Shown: positions 15,640 to 27,892, counted from the first letter of the stretch. The stretch: DNA of 64,000 nt from RH-AL1 sp965198485 (GCA_965198485.1 CBDAPQ010000005.1:1612001-1676000), one strand, 5' to 3'. Notes: a model not told the origin generated them from the sequence alone. Program-made: numbers and translations.

Positions 15640-18600
15640 ATGCGCGGCTCCTTCACCGACCTTTTCATCCGCCGCCCCGTGCTGGCGAGCGTGGTGAGCC
15701 TGCTGATCCTTTTCGTCGGCATCGCCGCGTTCTCGAAGCTTCAGATCCGGCAATATCCGCAGCTGGAGTCGACCTCGATCACGATCACCACCACCTATCC
15801 CGGCGCCAACGCCGACCTCATCAAAGGCTTCATCACCACGCCGCTGGCCCAGGCCGTCGCCTCCGCCGAAGGCGTCGACACGCTGGTCTCGAACTCGCAG
15901 CAGAACGCCTCGACCATCACGCTGAACCTGCGCCTCAACGCCAATGCCGACCGCGCGGTGGCCGACGTCCTCTCCAAGATCGCCCAGGTCAAGTACCAGC
16001 TGCCGCGCGAGTCGCAGGACCCGGTGGTGGTCAAGAAGACCGGCGATTCGACCGCGCTCATGTACCTGTCGTTCAACTCCACGCAGCTGACGCTGCCGCA
16101 GATCACGGACTATCTCACGCGCGTGATCCAGCCGCGGCTGCAGACGATCGACGGCGTCGCGTCCGCCGACATCCTCGGCGGCCAGACCTTCGCCATGCGG
16201 GTGTGGCTCGACCCGACCAAGATGGCGGCGCGCGGCATCACCGCCAACGACGTCAAGAACGCGCTGGCCGCCAACAACTTCACCTCCGCCGCCGGCCAGG
16301 TGAAGGGCGACTTCACGCAGACCTCGATCAACGCGCTGACCTCGCTCGACTCGGCCAAGGCCTTCTCGCAACTGGTCATCGTCAATCGCGGCGACGCGCT
16401 GATCCGTATCGGCGACGTCGCCACCACCGAACTCGGGCCGGAGTCCGTCGATTCGTCCTCGGTCTTCGATGGGCAGAAGGCGGTGTTCATCGGCATCAAC
16501 GCGACGCCGACGGCGAACCCGCTCGAGGTCATTACCGCCGTGCGCGCCGAGCTGCCGGCGGTCCAGGCCGACCTGCCGGCCGGCCTCACCGCCGCGATCG
16601 GCTACGACGCCACCAAGTTCATCCGCGCTTCGATCTCGGAGGTCGAGAAGACGCTGGCCGAGGCGGCGATCATCGTCGTCGTGGTGATCTTCCTTTTCCT
16701 CGGCAACCTGCGCTCGACGCTGGTGCCCATCGTGACCATCCCGCTTTCGCTCATCGGCGTCATGATCATGCTGCTGGCGCTCGGCTACTCGATCAACCTC
16801 CTGACCCTGCTGGCACTGGTGCTGGCGATCGGCCTCGTGGTCGACGACGCCATTGTCGTGGTCGAGAACATCTATCGCCACATCGAGGAAGGGCTGACGC
16901 CCTACGACGCCTCGATCAAGGGCGCGCGCGAGATCACCGGTCCTGTGATCTCGATGACCATCACACTCGCCGCCGTCTACGCGCCGATCGGTTTCGTCAC
17001 CGGACTCACCGGCGCGTTGTTCCGCGAGTTCGCCTTCACGCTTGCCGGCGCCGTGGTGGTCTCGGGCGTCATCGCGCTGACACTGTCGCCGATGATGTGC
17101 TCGAAGCTGCTGAAGCCACCGCCGCCCGCCGGGACGTTCTCCTTCGCTCGGGTCCTCGACCGCGTGTTCGACTTCTTCCGCCGCATCTACACGCGCGTGC
17201 TGGCGCGCTCACTGAATTTTCGCGCGCTCACCGTGCTGGTGCTCTGCGGCGTGCTGGTGCTGACGGCGATCCTCTTCTTGACCACGCCGCGCGAACTGGC
17301 GCCGGAGGAGGACCAGGGCGTCATCTTCGCGCTGATCAAGGCGCCGCAGTACGGCAATCTCGACTACATCGAGAAGTCGACGGCCAAGCTCTGGGACTTT
17401 TCCAAGAGCCTGCCGGAGACGGACCATCTCTTCGCCATCAACGGCTACCAGGGCGTGACCTCGGGCTTCGGCGGCATCATCTTGAAGAACTGGGAAGACC
17501 GGCACCGCTCGCAAAAGCAGGTACTGACCGCCCTGTCGCCGAAGTTCGGCGAGATCACCGGCGCCAAGGTCGTCGGCTTTTCGCCGCCGGCCCTGCCGGG
17601 CTCGACCGGCGGTCCGCCGCTGCAGTTCGTCGTGCGCTCGATCGGCAACTACAAGGACATCGCCGACGTGATGGCCAAGATCGAGGATGCCGCAAGGAAG
17701 AGCGGCCTCTTCATCTTCACCGATTCCGATCTCAAGTTCGACACGCCGCAATACGACTTCAAGATCGACGCCGCCAAGGCCAACCGACTCGGCATCTCGA
17801 TGCAGGACATCGGCTCGACGCTGGCGACGTTGCTCGGCGGCAACTACGTCAACCGCTTCAATCTCTACGGCCGCTCCTACGAGGTTATTCCGCAGGTGCC
17901 GCGCGAGTTCCGCGTGTCGCCGGACTGGCTGACCCGCTACCAGCTGCGCACGGCCGACGGCGCGCTGGTGCCGCTGTCGACCGTCGCCACCGTCTCGCAG
18001 ACAGTGCAGCCCAACTCGCTGCCGACCTTCCAGCAGCTCAATTCCGCGACGCTGCAGGGCGTACCGTTCCCCGGGCGCACGCTTGGCGAGGTCATCGAGT
18101 TCCTGAAGGTCGAGGCCAAGAAGGTCCTGCCCGAAGGCTTCTCGATCGACTTCCAGGGCGAGAGCCGGCAGTTCGTGCAGGAGGGCAACACGTTGCTGCT
18201 GACGTTCGTCTTCGCGCTGATCGTGATCTACCTGGTTCTCGCTGCGCAGTTCGAGAGCTTCCGCGATCCGTTCATCATCCTCATCGCGCTGCCGACCTCG
18301 ATGTTCGGCGCGCTGCTGCCGCTCAACGCGCTCGGGATCCTCGGGATGGGCTCGATGAACATCTATTCCGAGATCGGCCTGGTGACCCTGATCGGGTTGA
18401 TCTCGAAGCACGGCATCCTGCTGGTCGAATTCGCCAACCGCCTCCAGGAGGAGGGCATGAGCCGCCGCGCCGCGATCGAGGAGGCGGCCGGCGTGCGCCT
18501 GCGCCCGATCCTGATGACCACGGCCGCCATGGTGGTCGCCATGCTGCCGCTGATGATCGCGGAGGGCGCCGGCGCCCGCTCGCGCTTCGCGATCGGCATC

Positions 18601-18756
18601 GTGATCGCCTTCGGCATGTCGATCGGCACCCTCTTCACGCTGTTCGTGACGCCGGCGGTCTACACCTTCATCGCCCGCGATCACTCGCGGGGGCGGATGG
18701 TGCGGGAGCGTCCGGAGACGGTGACGCTGGTGCCGCACCGCGCCGCGGCGGAATAG
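15640..18756 (+). CDS. RND multidrug efflux pump (HAE1 family inner-membrane permease)
   Basis: A 1038-residue proton-driven pump of AcrB/MexB type, with the usual length and twofold layout: a membrane helix at the N-terminus, a large periplasmic porter domain, five helices, then the same again. The proton-relay aspartates are in LVVDDAIVVVENIYRH, the matching Lys in GLISKHGILLVEFANRL, and FIRRPVLASVVSL opens the protein. A ribosome site (AAGGAG) overlaps the adaptor stop, so translation is coupled. Such pumps export hydrophobic drugs, dyes or signal molecules; the substrate here cannot be told. Likely complex partner of the adaptor just upstream and a TolC-like channel elsewhere. Confidence 0.95.
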   Translation: MRGSFTDLFIRRPVLASVVSLLILFVGIAAFSKLQIRQYPQLESTSITITTTYPGANADLIKGFITTPLAQAVASAEGVDTLVSNSQQNASTITLNLRLNANADRAVADVLSKIAQVKYQLPRESQDPVVVKKTGDSTALMYLSFNSTQLTLPQITDYLTRVIQPRLQTIDGVASADILGGQTFAMRVWLDPTKMAARGITANDVKNALAANNFTSAAGQVKGDFTQTSINALTSLDSAKAFSQLVIVNRGDALIRIGDVATTELGPESVDSSSVFDGQKAVFIGINATPTANPLEVITAVRAELPAVQADLPAGLTAAIGYDATKFIRASISEVEKTLAEAAIIVVVVIFLFLGNLRSTLVPIVTIPLSLIGVMIMLLALGYSINLLTLLALVLAIGLVVDDAIVVVENIYRHIEEGLTPYDASIKGAREITGPVISMTITLAAVYAPIGFVTGLTGALFREFAFTLAGAVVVSGVIALTLSPMMCSKLLKPPPPAGTFSFARVLDRVFDFFRRIYTRVLARSLNFRALTVLVLCGVLVLTAILFLTTPRELAPEEDQGVIFALIKAPQYGNLDYIEKSTAKLWDFSKSLPETDHLFAINGYQGVTSGFGGIILKNWEDRHRSQKQVLTALSPKFGEITGAKVVGFSPPALPGSTGGPPLQFVVRSIGNYKDIADVMAKIEDAARKSGLFIFTDSDLKFDTPQYDFKIDAAKANRLGISMQDIGSTLATLLGGNYVNRFNLYGRSYEVIPQVPREFRVSPDWLTRYQLRTADGALVPLSTVATVSQTVQPNSLPTFQQLNSATLQGVPFPGRTLGEVIEFLKVEAKKVLPEGFSIDFQGESRQFVQEGNTLLLTFVFALIVIYLVLAAQFESFRDPFIILIALPTSMFGALLPLNALGILGMGSMNIYSEIGLVTLIGLISKHGILLVEFANRLQEEGMSRRAAIEEAAGVRLRPILMTTAAMVVAMLPLMIAEGAGARSRFAIGIVIAFGMSIGTLFTLFVTPAVYTFIARDHSRGRMVRERPETVTLVPHRAAAE

Positions 18757-18837
18757 GTCTGGATCGAAGGGTCGGGCGATACCGTCTTGATCGCGCCATC
18801 ACCTGGCCTCGGCCCCACCGCGGCGAGATCGTCGGCC

Positions 18838-19800
18838 ATGAACGCCCGCCGCATCCTCCTCGTCGCCACCATGCGCAACGAGGGCCCCTACATGCTCGAG
18901 TGGCTCGCCTACCACCGCGCGATCGGCTTCACCGACGTGATCGTCTGCACCAACGATTGCGTCGACGGGTCGCCGGCTCTTCTCGACAGGCTCGAGCAGC
19001 TCGGCTTGCTGGTGCACCTGCGAAGCCAGCCGGCGAGCCCGCACGAGGCGCAGCTCGTCGCCTATACGCTGGCCGCGTCCCATCCCCTGACCGTTGCCGC
19101 GGACTGGGCCATGGTGCTCGATGCTGACGAGTTCCTCAACGTGCACGCCGGCACCGGTCTGGTCACCGACCTGATCGACGCCGCGCCGGGCGCCACCGCC
19201 ATCTGCGTGAACTGGCGGCTGTTCGGCAGCTCGGGGCACCGTGAGTGGTCGCCCGGCCTCGTCACGGAGCGCTTCACCCGCGCCGCGCCGCTCGAGCACG
19301 GCGTGAACTGGCCCTACAAGACGCTCTTCACCCGTCTCGACGCCTACGGCTGCAAGCTGCTCTCGCACCAGCCGCGTTTTCCCCACGCCCACGAGCTCCA
19401 GGATCTGCGCTACGTCGACGGAGCCGGCCTCACGCTGCCGTCCTGGGTCTACGACGAGAGCCGCGACACCTTCCTGCAATCCGAGCCGGGAACGGTCAGC
19501 TGGGCGCTGGCGCAGGTGAACCATTACAACACGCGTTCGCGCGACGATTACTTCGCCAAGCATCGTCGCGGCGGCGGCATCCCCGTCGACTGGGATCGCG
19601 AGAGTTGCTGGCCGGTCTTCGACCGCAACGAGGACGAGGATCTGACGATCTCGTCCAAGCTTCCGGCGATGAAGGGCGCGCTGGCCGCGATGCGCGAGGA
19701 TGCCGAACTGGTCGCGCTGCACGCGCGCTGCTGCGAGCTTTACGGCGCCCATGTCGAGGCGCTGAAGCGCGAAGCCGGCGTTGCGCCGGAGCCGGCGTGA
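18838..19800 (+). CDS. Glycosyltransferase, GT2/GT92-like
   Basis: A 320-residue GT-A fold enzyme. The opening RRILLVATMRNEGPYMLEWLAYHRAIGF and the DxD-like VLDADEFLNV match the Glyco_tranf_2_4 type family found in many alphaproteobacteria for extracellular polysaccharide. No membrane segment. The start at ATG 18838 fits the conserved N-terminus; an upstream TTG at 18787 is in frame but less likely. It starts 81 bases after the RND pump on the same strand and is followed by another transferase gene with a 4-base overlap, so these two probably act on the same glycan. Acceptor and donor are unknown. Confidence 0.82.
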   Translation: MNARRILLVATMRNEGPYMLEWLAYHRAIGFTDVIVCTNDCVDGSPALLDRLEQLGLLVHLRSQPASPHEAQLVAYTLAASHPLTVAADWAMVLDADEFLNVHAGTGLVTDLIDAAPGATAICVNWRLFGSSGHREWSPGLVTERFTRAAPLEHGVNWPYKTLFTRLDAYGCKLLSHQPRFPHAHELQDLRYVDGAGLTLPSWVYDESRDTFLQSEPGTVSWALAQVNHYNTRSRDDYFAKHRRGGGIPVDWDRESCWPVFDRNEDEDLTISSKLPAMKGALAAMREDAELVALHARCCELYGAHVEALKREAGVAPEPA

Positions 19801-20581
19801 GCGCCGAGCCCTTCACCTTCGGTATCCCGCTCATTGCGCGCTCCGTGGCGGCCGATTGGCAGCTTGTCGAGAGCTTGCTGACGCTCACCCTTGGCTCGCT
19901 CGCCGGGCAGGGCGATCACGACTTCCGCGTGATCGTCGCCGGGCACGATCGACCCGCGATCGAGGCCGCCGCGCCTTTCGACTTCCTTCGCATCGATTGG
20001 CCGGTCGAGGCGGTGCGCGCCGACAATCTCGATCGCGGCCGCAAGGTGCAGGCGATCAACGAGGCCGTGCTGGCCGTCGGCGGCGGCCTGCTGATGATCC
20101 TCGACGCCGACGACTGGGTCGACACCCGCCTCGTCGCCACCGCACGCGCGACGATCGCGCCAGGCAACATCGGCGCCGTGATCGAGCGCGGCTACGCCAT
20201 CGATCCCCGCAGGAGGCGAGCGCTGCCGATCCCGCACGCCGCCTTCGATAGGAGTTTCGACAGGTTGTGCGGCTCCAGCGTGATCGCGCGGCTCGATCCG
20301 CTCGCTCCGGACGCGCTGCATCGCGATCCCTACGCCGTGCTGCACGAGCACTACCGCTTCGCCGACTTGGCCCTCGAGGCCGGCGCTGTTTGCCGCACGC
20401 TCGACGTCGCTGGCGCCTACGTGGTCAACACCTCGGCGAACCATTCCGAGGTGCATGGGCCCTTCGCCGGATGGCGCCGCAGCTTCAATGACGCCGTCGC
20501 CCGCGATGGTCTTCCTACCGACGAACTCTTCTTGTCGCGTTTCGGGCTGTACGCGTTGGACTTGGCCGACTCCGCGGTCGA

Positions 20582-20585
<4 letters not shown>
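19797..20585 (+). CDS. Family 2-like glycosyltransferase
   Basis: A 262-residue protein read from a GTG that overlaps the previous stop (GTGA). It starts TFGIPLIARSVAADWQLVE and contains the DxDD motif LMILDADDWVD at about residue 100, as in GT-A enzymes that use nucleotide-sugar and a metal. The rest of the domain is short. It partners with the preceding transferase. Its stop overlaps the convergent NAD synthetase stop by 4 bases. Confidence 0.75.
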
Positions 20586-22642
<2,057 letters not shown>

Positions 22643-22802
22643 GCGTTTCTCATACCACAGGCTCCATCGGGCGTGCGCGGCCGCGCCGCCGCAAGATAGC
22701 AAGCCTTAAGCGAAGCACGACGGGCGCGTGGCACCACGGGCGGACGACGTTCTGGATCATAGATCCGGTGCAATAGGCGAGAGCCTAGTGCCGCGGTGAG
22801 GC

Positions 22803-23942
22803 TCAGGTCCCGCTGAGGTTCTCGAAGAAGTCCTTCATCTTGCCCAAGAACCCCGAAGCCTCCGGTTGGGTCTTGTGCGAACTCTCCGTCTCGAATTCCG
22901 CGAGGAGGTCGCGCTGGCGCCGCGTCAGGTTCTGCGGCGTCTCGACGTTGGCCTGAATGTAGAGGTCACCAACATCGCGCGAGCGCAGCACCGGCATGCC
23001 GCGTGAGCGGACCTTGAACTGCTTGCCCGATTGCGTGCCTTCGGGGATCTTCACCTTGGCCTCGCCGCCGTCGACGGTGCGCACCGAGATCTCGCCGCCA
23101 AGCGCAGCCTGTACCATCGAGATCGGCACGCGACAGAAGAGGTCGGCGCCGTCGCGCTGGAAGAACGGGTGCGGCTTGGTTGAGACGAAGATGTAGAGGT
23201 CGCCCGATGGCCCACCGCGGGTACCGGCCTCGCCCTCGCCAGCAAGGCGGATGCGGGTGCCGTCCTCGACGCCGGCGGGGATGTTGACCGAGAGCTGCCG
23301 TTCGCGGGTGACGCGCCCTGTGCCGGAACAAGCCTGGCACGGATTGTCGATCATCTCGCCGCGGCCGGCGCAAGTCGGGCAGGTCCGCTCGATGGCAAAG
23401 AAGCCCTGCTGCGCGCGCACGCGACCGTGGCCATGGCAGGTCGCGCATTGCTTGGGCTTGGCGCCAGGCTTGGCGCCGGAGCCGGAACAGACCTCGCACG
23501 AAACCGAGGTCGGCAACTTGAGGCTTGCCGCCTTGCCGTTGAAGGCCTCCTCGAGCGTGATCTCCATGTTGTAGCGCAAGTCGGAGCCGCGATTGGCGCC
23601 GCCCTGGGCGCGACCGCCACGCCGCCCAGTCATCTCGCCGAAAAGATCGTCGAAGATGTCAGCCATGGAGGAGCCGAAGCCCTCCGCCCCGCTGAAACCG
23701 GCGCCGCCGCCGTTCTCGAAGGCGGCATGGCCGAAGCGATCGTAGGCGGCGCGCTTCTGCCCGTCCGAGAGGACCTGGTAAGCCTCGTTCAGCTCCTTGA
23801 ACTTGGCCTCGGCCGCCGTGTCGCCGGGATTGCGATCGGGATGGCAGACCATGGCGGCCTTGCGAAACGCCGACTTCAGTTCCCCGTCCGACGCGGTGCG
23901 GGTCACGCCCAGAACTTCGTAATAGCAGGTCTTGGTGGCCAT
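22803..23942 (-). CDS. dnaJ: Chaperone protein DnaJ
   Basis: A 379-residue class A J-protein that stimulates DnaK. The J domain has HPD at residues 34-36, followed by a Gly/Phe-rich linker (about 75-110), four CxxCxGxG zinc-finger repeats (CEVCSGSG, CATCHGHG, CPTCAGRG, CQACSGTG) and the substrate-binding C-terminal domains (GDLYIFV, RDVGDLYIQANVETP). The ATG at 23942 gives MATKTCYYEVLGV; the longer frame upstream is leader. It lies 151 bases after dnaK on the same strand, separated by a strong hairpin. Confidence 0.97.
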   Translation of the reverse strand: MATKTCYYEVLGVTRTASDGELKSAFRKAAMVCHPDRNPGDTAAEAKFKELNEAYQVLSDGQKRAAYDRFGHAAFENGGGAGFSGAEGFGSSMADIFDDLFGEMTGRRGGRAQGGANRGSDLRYNMEITLEEAFNGKAASLKLPTSVSCEVCSGSGAKPGAKPKQCATCHGHGRVRAQQGFFAIERTCPTCAGRGEMIDNPCQACSGTGRVTRERQLSVNIPAGVEDGTRIRLAGEGEAGTRGGPSGDLYIFVSTKPHPFFQRDGADLFCRVPISMVQAALGGEISVRTVDGGEAKVKIPEGTQSGKQFKVRSRGMPVLRSRDVGDLYIQANVETPQNLTRRQRDLLAEFETESSHKTQPEASGFLGKMKDFFENLSGT

Positions 23943-24055
23943 CGATCCGGTCCTGCGCGGCCCACGCTGCCCCAGGCAACGGCCTACGCTCAAGAACAAA
24001 AAAGCGTCTGCCCGCCTTTTGTCACAATTCGTCCGACACGTGAAAGCGATAAAGC

Positions 24056-24081
24056 GAAGCCGTCGATCGCTCGACGGCTTC
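24056..24081 (-). terminator. Hairpin between dnaK and dnaJ
   Basis: GAAGCCGTCGA (24056-24066) and its exact complement TCGACGGCTTC (24071-24081) around a 4-base loop form an 11-bp perfect stem just after the dnaK stop. On the transcribed strand no long U-run follows, only GCTTTATCGCTTT. It may be a partial terminator or a processing/stability hairpin that lowers dnaJ expression relative to dnaK. Confidence 0.55.
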
Positions 24082-24093
24082 GATGTCTTGTGT

Positions 24094-26013
24094 TCAAGAG
24101 GCCTTCTTATGGTCTTCCGGCCCGACTTCCTTGAAGTCGGCGTCAATCACGTCGTCCTTTGAGGGATCGTGCGCCGGGCCTGCCTCGCCCGGGGCGGCAC
24201 CCGCCTCGGCACCGGCCTTGTACATGGCCTCGCCGAGCTTCATCGAAGCCTGCACCAGTTCGTTGGTCTTTGTCTTGATCGTCTCGGCTTCCTCGCCTTC
24301 GAGCGCGGTGCGCAGTCCGGCGACAGCCGCCTCGATCGCGCTTTTGTCGGCCGCGGAGACCTTGTCGCCGTAATCGACCAAGCTCTTCTCGGCGGAGTGG
24401 ATCATGGCCTCGGCCTGGTTCTTGGCATCGACCACCTCGCGGCGCTGCTTGTCCTCGGCAGCATTGGCCTCGGCGTCCTTCACCATCTTGTCGATGTCGG
24501 AATCGGAGAGACCACCCGAAGCCTGGATGCGGATCTGCTGCTCCTTGTTCGTCGCCTTGTCCTTGGCCGTGACATTGACGATGCCGTTGGCATCGATATC
24601 GAAGGTCACTTCCACCTGCGGCACGCCGCGCGGTGCCGACGGGATACCGACAAGGTCGAATTGCCCGAGGATCTTGTTGTCCGCCGCCATCTCGCGCTCG
24701 CCCTGGAAAACGCGGATGGTGACGGCCGTCTGATTGTCCTCGGCGGTCGAGAAGACCTGGCTCTTCTTCGTCGGGATCGTGGTGTTGCGATCGATCAGAC
24801 GGGTGAACACGCCACCCAGCGTCTCGATGCCAAGCGACAGCGGCGTCACATCGAGAAGCAGCACGTCCTTGACGTCGCCCTGGAGCACGCCGGCCTGGAC
24901 GGCGGCGCCGATAGCGACGACCTCGTCCGGGTTCACACCCTTGTGCGGCTCCTTGCCGAAGAAGGACTTCACCACCTCTTGGACCTTCGGCATTCGGGTC
25001 ATGCCGCCGACCAGGACCACCTCGTTGATTTCGCCAGCGGTGAGGCCGGCATCCTTAAGCGCCTTCTTGCACGGCTCAACCGTGCGCTGGATGAGGTCAT
25101 CGACCAACGATTCAAACTTGGAGCGGGTGAGCTTCAACGTGAGATGCTTCGGCCCGGTCGCGTCCGCCGTGATGTAGGGCAGGTTGATGTCGGTCTGGCT
25201 CGCGGAGGAAAGCTCAATTTTCGCCTTCTCAGCCGCCTCGCGCAGGCGCTGGAGAGCCAGCTTGTCCTTCTTGAGATCGATGCCGTTCTCTTTCTTGAAT
25301 TCGTCGGCGAAGTACTCGACGAGGCGATTGTCGAAATCCTCGCCTCCGAGGAAGGTGTCGCCGTTGGTCGACTTCACCTCGAAGACGCCATCACCGATCT
25401 CGAGGATCGACACGTCGAACGTGCCGCCGCCGAGATCGTAAACCGCGATCGTGCCCGAGCCCTTCTTGTCGAGACCGTAGGCGAGCGCCGCCGCGGTCGG
25501 CTCGTTGATGATGCGTAGCACCTCGAGACCCGCGATCTTGCCGGCGTCCTTTGTAGCCTGACGCTGGGCGTCGTTGAAGTAGGCGGGAACCGTGATGACG
25601 GCCTGGGTGACCTGCGTTCCGAGGTGCGCCTCGGCGGTCTCCTTCATCTTCTGCAGCGTGAAGGCGGAAACCTGCGAGGGCGAATAGGGCTTGCCATCCG
25701 CCTCGACCCATGCGTCGCCATTCTTGGCCTTGGTGATCTTGTAGGGAACGAGGCCCATGTCCTTCTTGGTCATAGGGTCTTCGAACGTGCGGCCGATCAG
25801 TCGCTTGATCGCGAAAAAGGTGCGCTCCGGGTTGGTCACGCCTTGACGCTTGGCGGGCTGGCCCACAAGCCTCTCACCGTCGTCCGTGAAGGCGACGATC
25901 GACGGCGTGGTGCGCGCGCCTTCCGAGTTCTCGATGACCTTGGGCGTCGAGCCCTCCATGACGGCCACGCAGGAATTGGTCGTCCCGAGATCGATACCGA
26001 TGACTTTAGCCAT
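24094..26013 (-). CDS. dnaK: Chaperone protein DnaK (Hsp70)
   Basis: A 639-residue ATP-driven chaperone of usual length. The ATPase domain has GIDLGTTNSCVAV at the start, IINEPTAAALAYG and DLGGGTFDVSILE. The linker VLLLDVTPLSLG leads into the substrate-binding domain and helical lid, with the acidic tail DPSKDDVIDADFKEV at the C-terminus. AAAGGA sits about 10 bases before the ATG. The next gene is dnaJ. The divergent promoter region (26014-26190) includes GGACC/GGTCC arms (26048-26064) that can fold in the leader. I could not place a convincing sigma-32 promoter or CIRCE element. Confidence 0.98.
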   Translation of the reverse strand: MAKVIGIDLGTTNSCVAVMEGSTPKVIENSEGARTTPSIVAFTDDGERLVGQPAKRQGVTNPERTFFAIKRLIGRTFEDPMTKKDMGLVPYKITKAKNGDAWVEADGKPYSPSQVSAFTLQKMKETAEAHLGTQVTQAVITVPAYFNDAQRQATKDAGKIAGLEVLRIINEPTAAALAYGLDKKGSGTIAVYDLGGGTFDVSILEIGDGVFEVKSTNGDTFLGGEDFDNRLVEYFADEFKKENGIDLKKDKLALQRLREAAEKAKIELSSASQTDINLPYITADATGPKHLTLKLTRSKFESLVDDLIQRTVEPCKKALKDAGLTAGEINEVVLVGGMTRMPKVQEVVKSFFGKEPHKGVNPDEVVAIGAAVQAGVLQGDVKDVLLLDVTPLSLGIETLGGVFTRLIDRNTTIPTKKSQVFSTAEDNQTAVTIRVFQGEREMAADNKILGQFDLVGIPSAPRGVPQVEVTFDIDANGIVNVTAKDKATNKEQQIRIQASGGLSDSDIDKMVKDAEANAAEDKQRREVVDAKNQAEAMIHSAEKSLVDYGDKVSAADKSAIEAAVAGLRTALEGEEAETIKTKTNELVQASMKLGEAMYKAGAEAGAAPGEAGPAHDPSKDDVIDADFKEVGPEDHKKAS

Positions 26014-26190
26014 GTGTCTTATGTCCTTTCGTGTCGCAGAACCGCCGGACCCCGAAGCGGTCCAGCAAGTGGGCGGACGTTAGTGCGCCCGGTCCCCGAT
26101 GCGGCTGAGATTGGCATTGGCTCAGGTGAGCGCAAGGAGGCTCGTATACAAGAGCCGGTTTCGCTCGGACAACGGGGTTTTCGGAGCCTC

Positions 26191-27102
26191 TTGACGACGC
26201 GTCGGACCTCGCTCACGTCACTGTCCTGCGTAGCGCTTTTCGGTGTCATGCTGTTCGCGGCCGGCGTGGCATACGCCCAGATGCAGCTGCCGGGCGCGGT
26301 CGGCGGCGGCGCACCGGCAGCCGAGCACAAGGGTGGGGGAGGGGGCGGGGGCAGCAGCGCGGCACCGTCCTCCTATGCGCCGCCCAAGCCGGTGATCATC
26401 AAGGCGCCGGCCGAGGACACCGTGTCGGGCCATCCGTTGAGTCGCGACGGAATGAAGGGCGAAATGGTCCTCGACAAAGCTGGCGACGGTCTCGCGCTGT
26501 CCAAGCTGAAGCTCGACGGCGTCAAGATCTCCAAGCCTGGGACGGCCTGCGTCGTGGACGTGTCGTTCGCCGCGCCGCTTGCAGTGACACCTGCCGGCCG
26601 GCCCGCCGGCGCAATCCGCTATAGCGTTCCGCTGGCCGCCTGCCCCTTCACGATCGATATCCTGGATGGTGCCGTGCTGCTGACGCGGCCGGAGCCGACA
26701 TGCGAGTTCGCCGCCGCCGACTGCCGGGTTAGTCCCGTCGGTCTCTGGGGCCCTCGCGCCGTCGACATCACGCCCAAGCGCGCCAAGGATCTGGAACGCG
26801 AGCGGGTGCGGCTCGAGACGACGATGCGGGCCAATTTCCACGCGCTGCTGCGCAAGGCCGGCAGGGACCGCATCGCGGTGAAGGCGATCGCCAAAGACCA
26901 GGCCGCCTTCTCCTCCGAGCGCGAGATGACCTGCCGGGACTATGCCCAGGAGACGGTTCATGGTTTCTGTTCGACGCAGATCACGCAGGCGCGAGCGCTG
27001 GCCCTGATGGCGCAGTTCGGCACGATGCCGGAAGGACCGCACGGGCGACGGTCGAGGCCGCATCCGGCGCCGTCCGCCAAGCCTCAGGATGCGGACCAGT
27101 AG
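26191..27102 (+). CDS. Secreted protein with LprI-like C-terminal segment
   Basis: A 303-residue exported protein. The signal peptide ends near GVAYAQ (about residue 30). It is followed by a Gly/Ala/Pro-rich stretch with a run of seven Gly, a central domain of unknown type with paired cysteines, and a helical C-terminal part. There DQAAFSSEREMTCRDYA and GFCSTQITQARALAL recall the lysozyme-inhibitor LprI domain with its conserved cysteines. The start is TTG 26191, with GGAG (26183-26186) 4 bases upstream; an ATG at 26247 would destroy the signal peptide. Function unknown; the LprI link is inference from spacing of conserved residues. Confidence 0.7.
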   Translation: MTTRRTSLTSLSCVALFGVMLFAAGVAYAQMQLPGAVGGGAPAAEHKGGGGGGGSSAAPSSYAPPKPVIIKAPAEDTVSGHPLSRDGMKGEMVLDKAGDGLALSKLKLDGVKISKPGTACVVDVSFAAPLAVTPAGRPAGAIRYSVPLAACPFTIDILDGAVLLTRPEPTCEFAAADCRVSPVGLWGPRAVDITPKRAKDLERERVRLETTMRANFHALLRKAGRDRIAVKAIAKDQAAFSSEREMTCRDYAQETVHGFCSTQITQARALALMAQFGTMPEGPHGRRSRPHPAPSAKPQDADQ

Positions 27103-27184
27103 CGCGCGGGTGAAGGCTTGTCTGGAACCCGGTCGGGCACAGGCTGGTTTGCGCTGCGAACCCTCCTTCGAAAAGGATCGCAGA

Positions 27185-27868
27185 ATGAAGTCCTCCGCTC
27201 TCCTTGCCGGAATCGTCGCATCGGTCTCGCTGTTTGCACTCGCCGGACCAGCGGCAGCAGCTTCTCCCGCCACCGACGCCTTCGTGGCCAATGTCCGCCC
27301 CAATGTCGATTATCTCGACAGCTCCAGCCGCCTCGCGCTCGACAAGTCGACCAATGGTGCCGTTCGCGCCTTCGCTCACCGCGAAGCAATGGAGCAGACG
27401 ATCGCCGGAAACTCGCTTGTGGCCTGGACACAGATCAACACAGCCCGCGGTGAAGACGTCGCGCTCGGCCGTCCGCTCGGCGGAAGTGGCACCTCGGCGG
27501 TCGGCGATGTCGTTGGCCTGCCGCTTGTTGTCGTCGGCGACGTCACCAACGGGGTCGGCGATCTCGTCACCGGACGCTCGGTTGCGATCGACCGACCGCT
27601 GACGGTCACGCCGGACGTGGATCGCAATGCTCCGACTTTGGGCGGTCAATTGCTTCCCGCCGGCGCGAAGGACTTGTCCAGGCTCAAGGACATGAACGGT
27701 CGTCGCTTTGATGCGCTCTACCGGTCGACGCAACTCGACTCCCTGCGACAGCTCTCTATGCTGTACCGCGACTATGCTGCCAATGGTGAGGATCCATCGC
27801 TGCGCGCGCTTGCGAGCCGCGAGTTACCTCGGGTCAACGATCGCATCGTTGAACTGCGTAAGTTCTAG
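27185..27868 (+). CDS. Exported DUF4142-like protein
   Basis: A 227-residue protein with a clear signal peptide (MKSSALLAGIVASVSLFALA, cleavage after AAA near residue 25). The mature part is helical. The pattern FVANVRPNVDYLDSSSRLA, VRAFAHREAMEQ and RRFDALYRSTQLDSLRQL resembles the DUF4142 four-helix family of ferritin-like exported proteins. The middle carries an insert rich in Gly and Val (about residues 95-135). Function unknown. The gene is followed by a good intrinsic terminator. Confidence 0.75.
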   Translation: MKSSALLAGIVASVSLFALAGPAAAASPATDAFVANVRPNVDYLDSSSRLALDKSTNGAVRAFAHREAMEQTIAGNSLVAWTQINTARGEDVALGRPLGGSGTSAVGDVVGLPLVVVGDVTNGVGDLVTGRSVAIDRPLTVTPDVDRNAPTLGGQLLPAGAKDLSRLKDMNGRRFDALYRSTQLDSLRQLSMLYRDYAANGEDPSLRALASRELPRVNDRIVELRKF

Positions 27869-27892
27869 GGCGTCAGATCGCGTCAGGGATCG

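Noticed and set aside
16203..19127. 974-codon plus-strand frame inside the RND pump and into the next gene
   Set aside because: Out-of-phase; Arg-rich nonsense composition. The RND pump frame has all family motifs.
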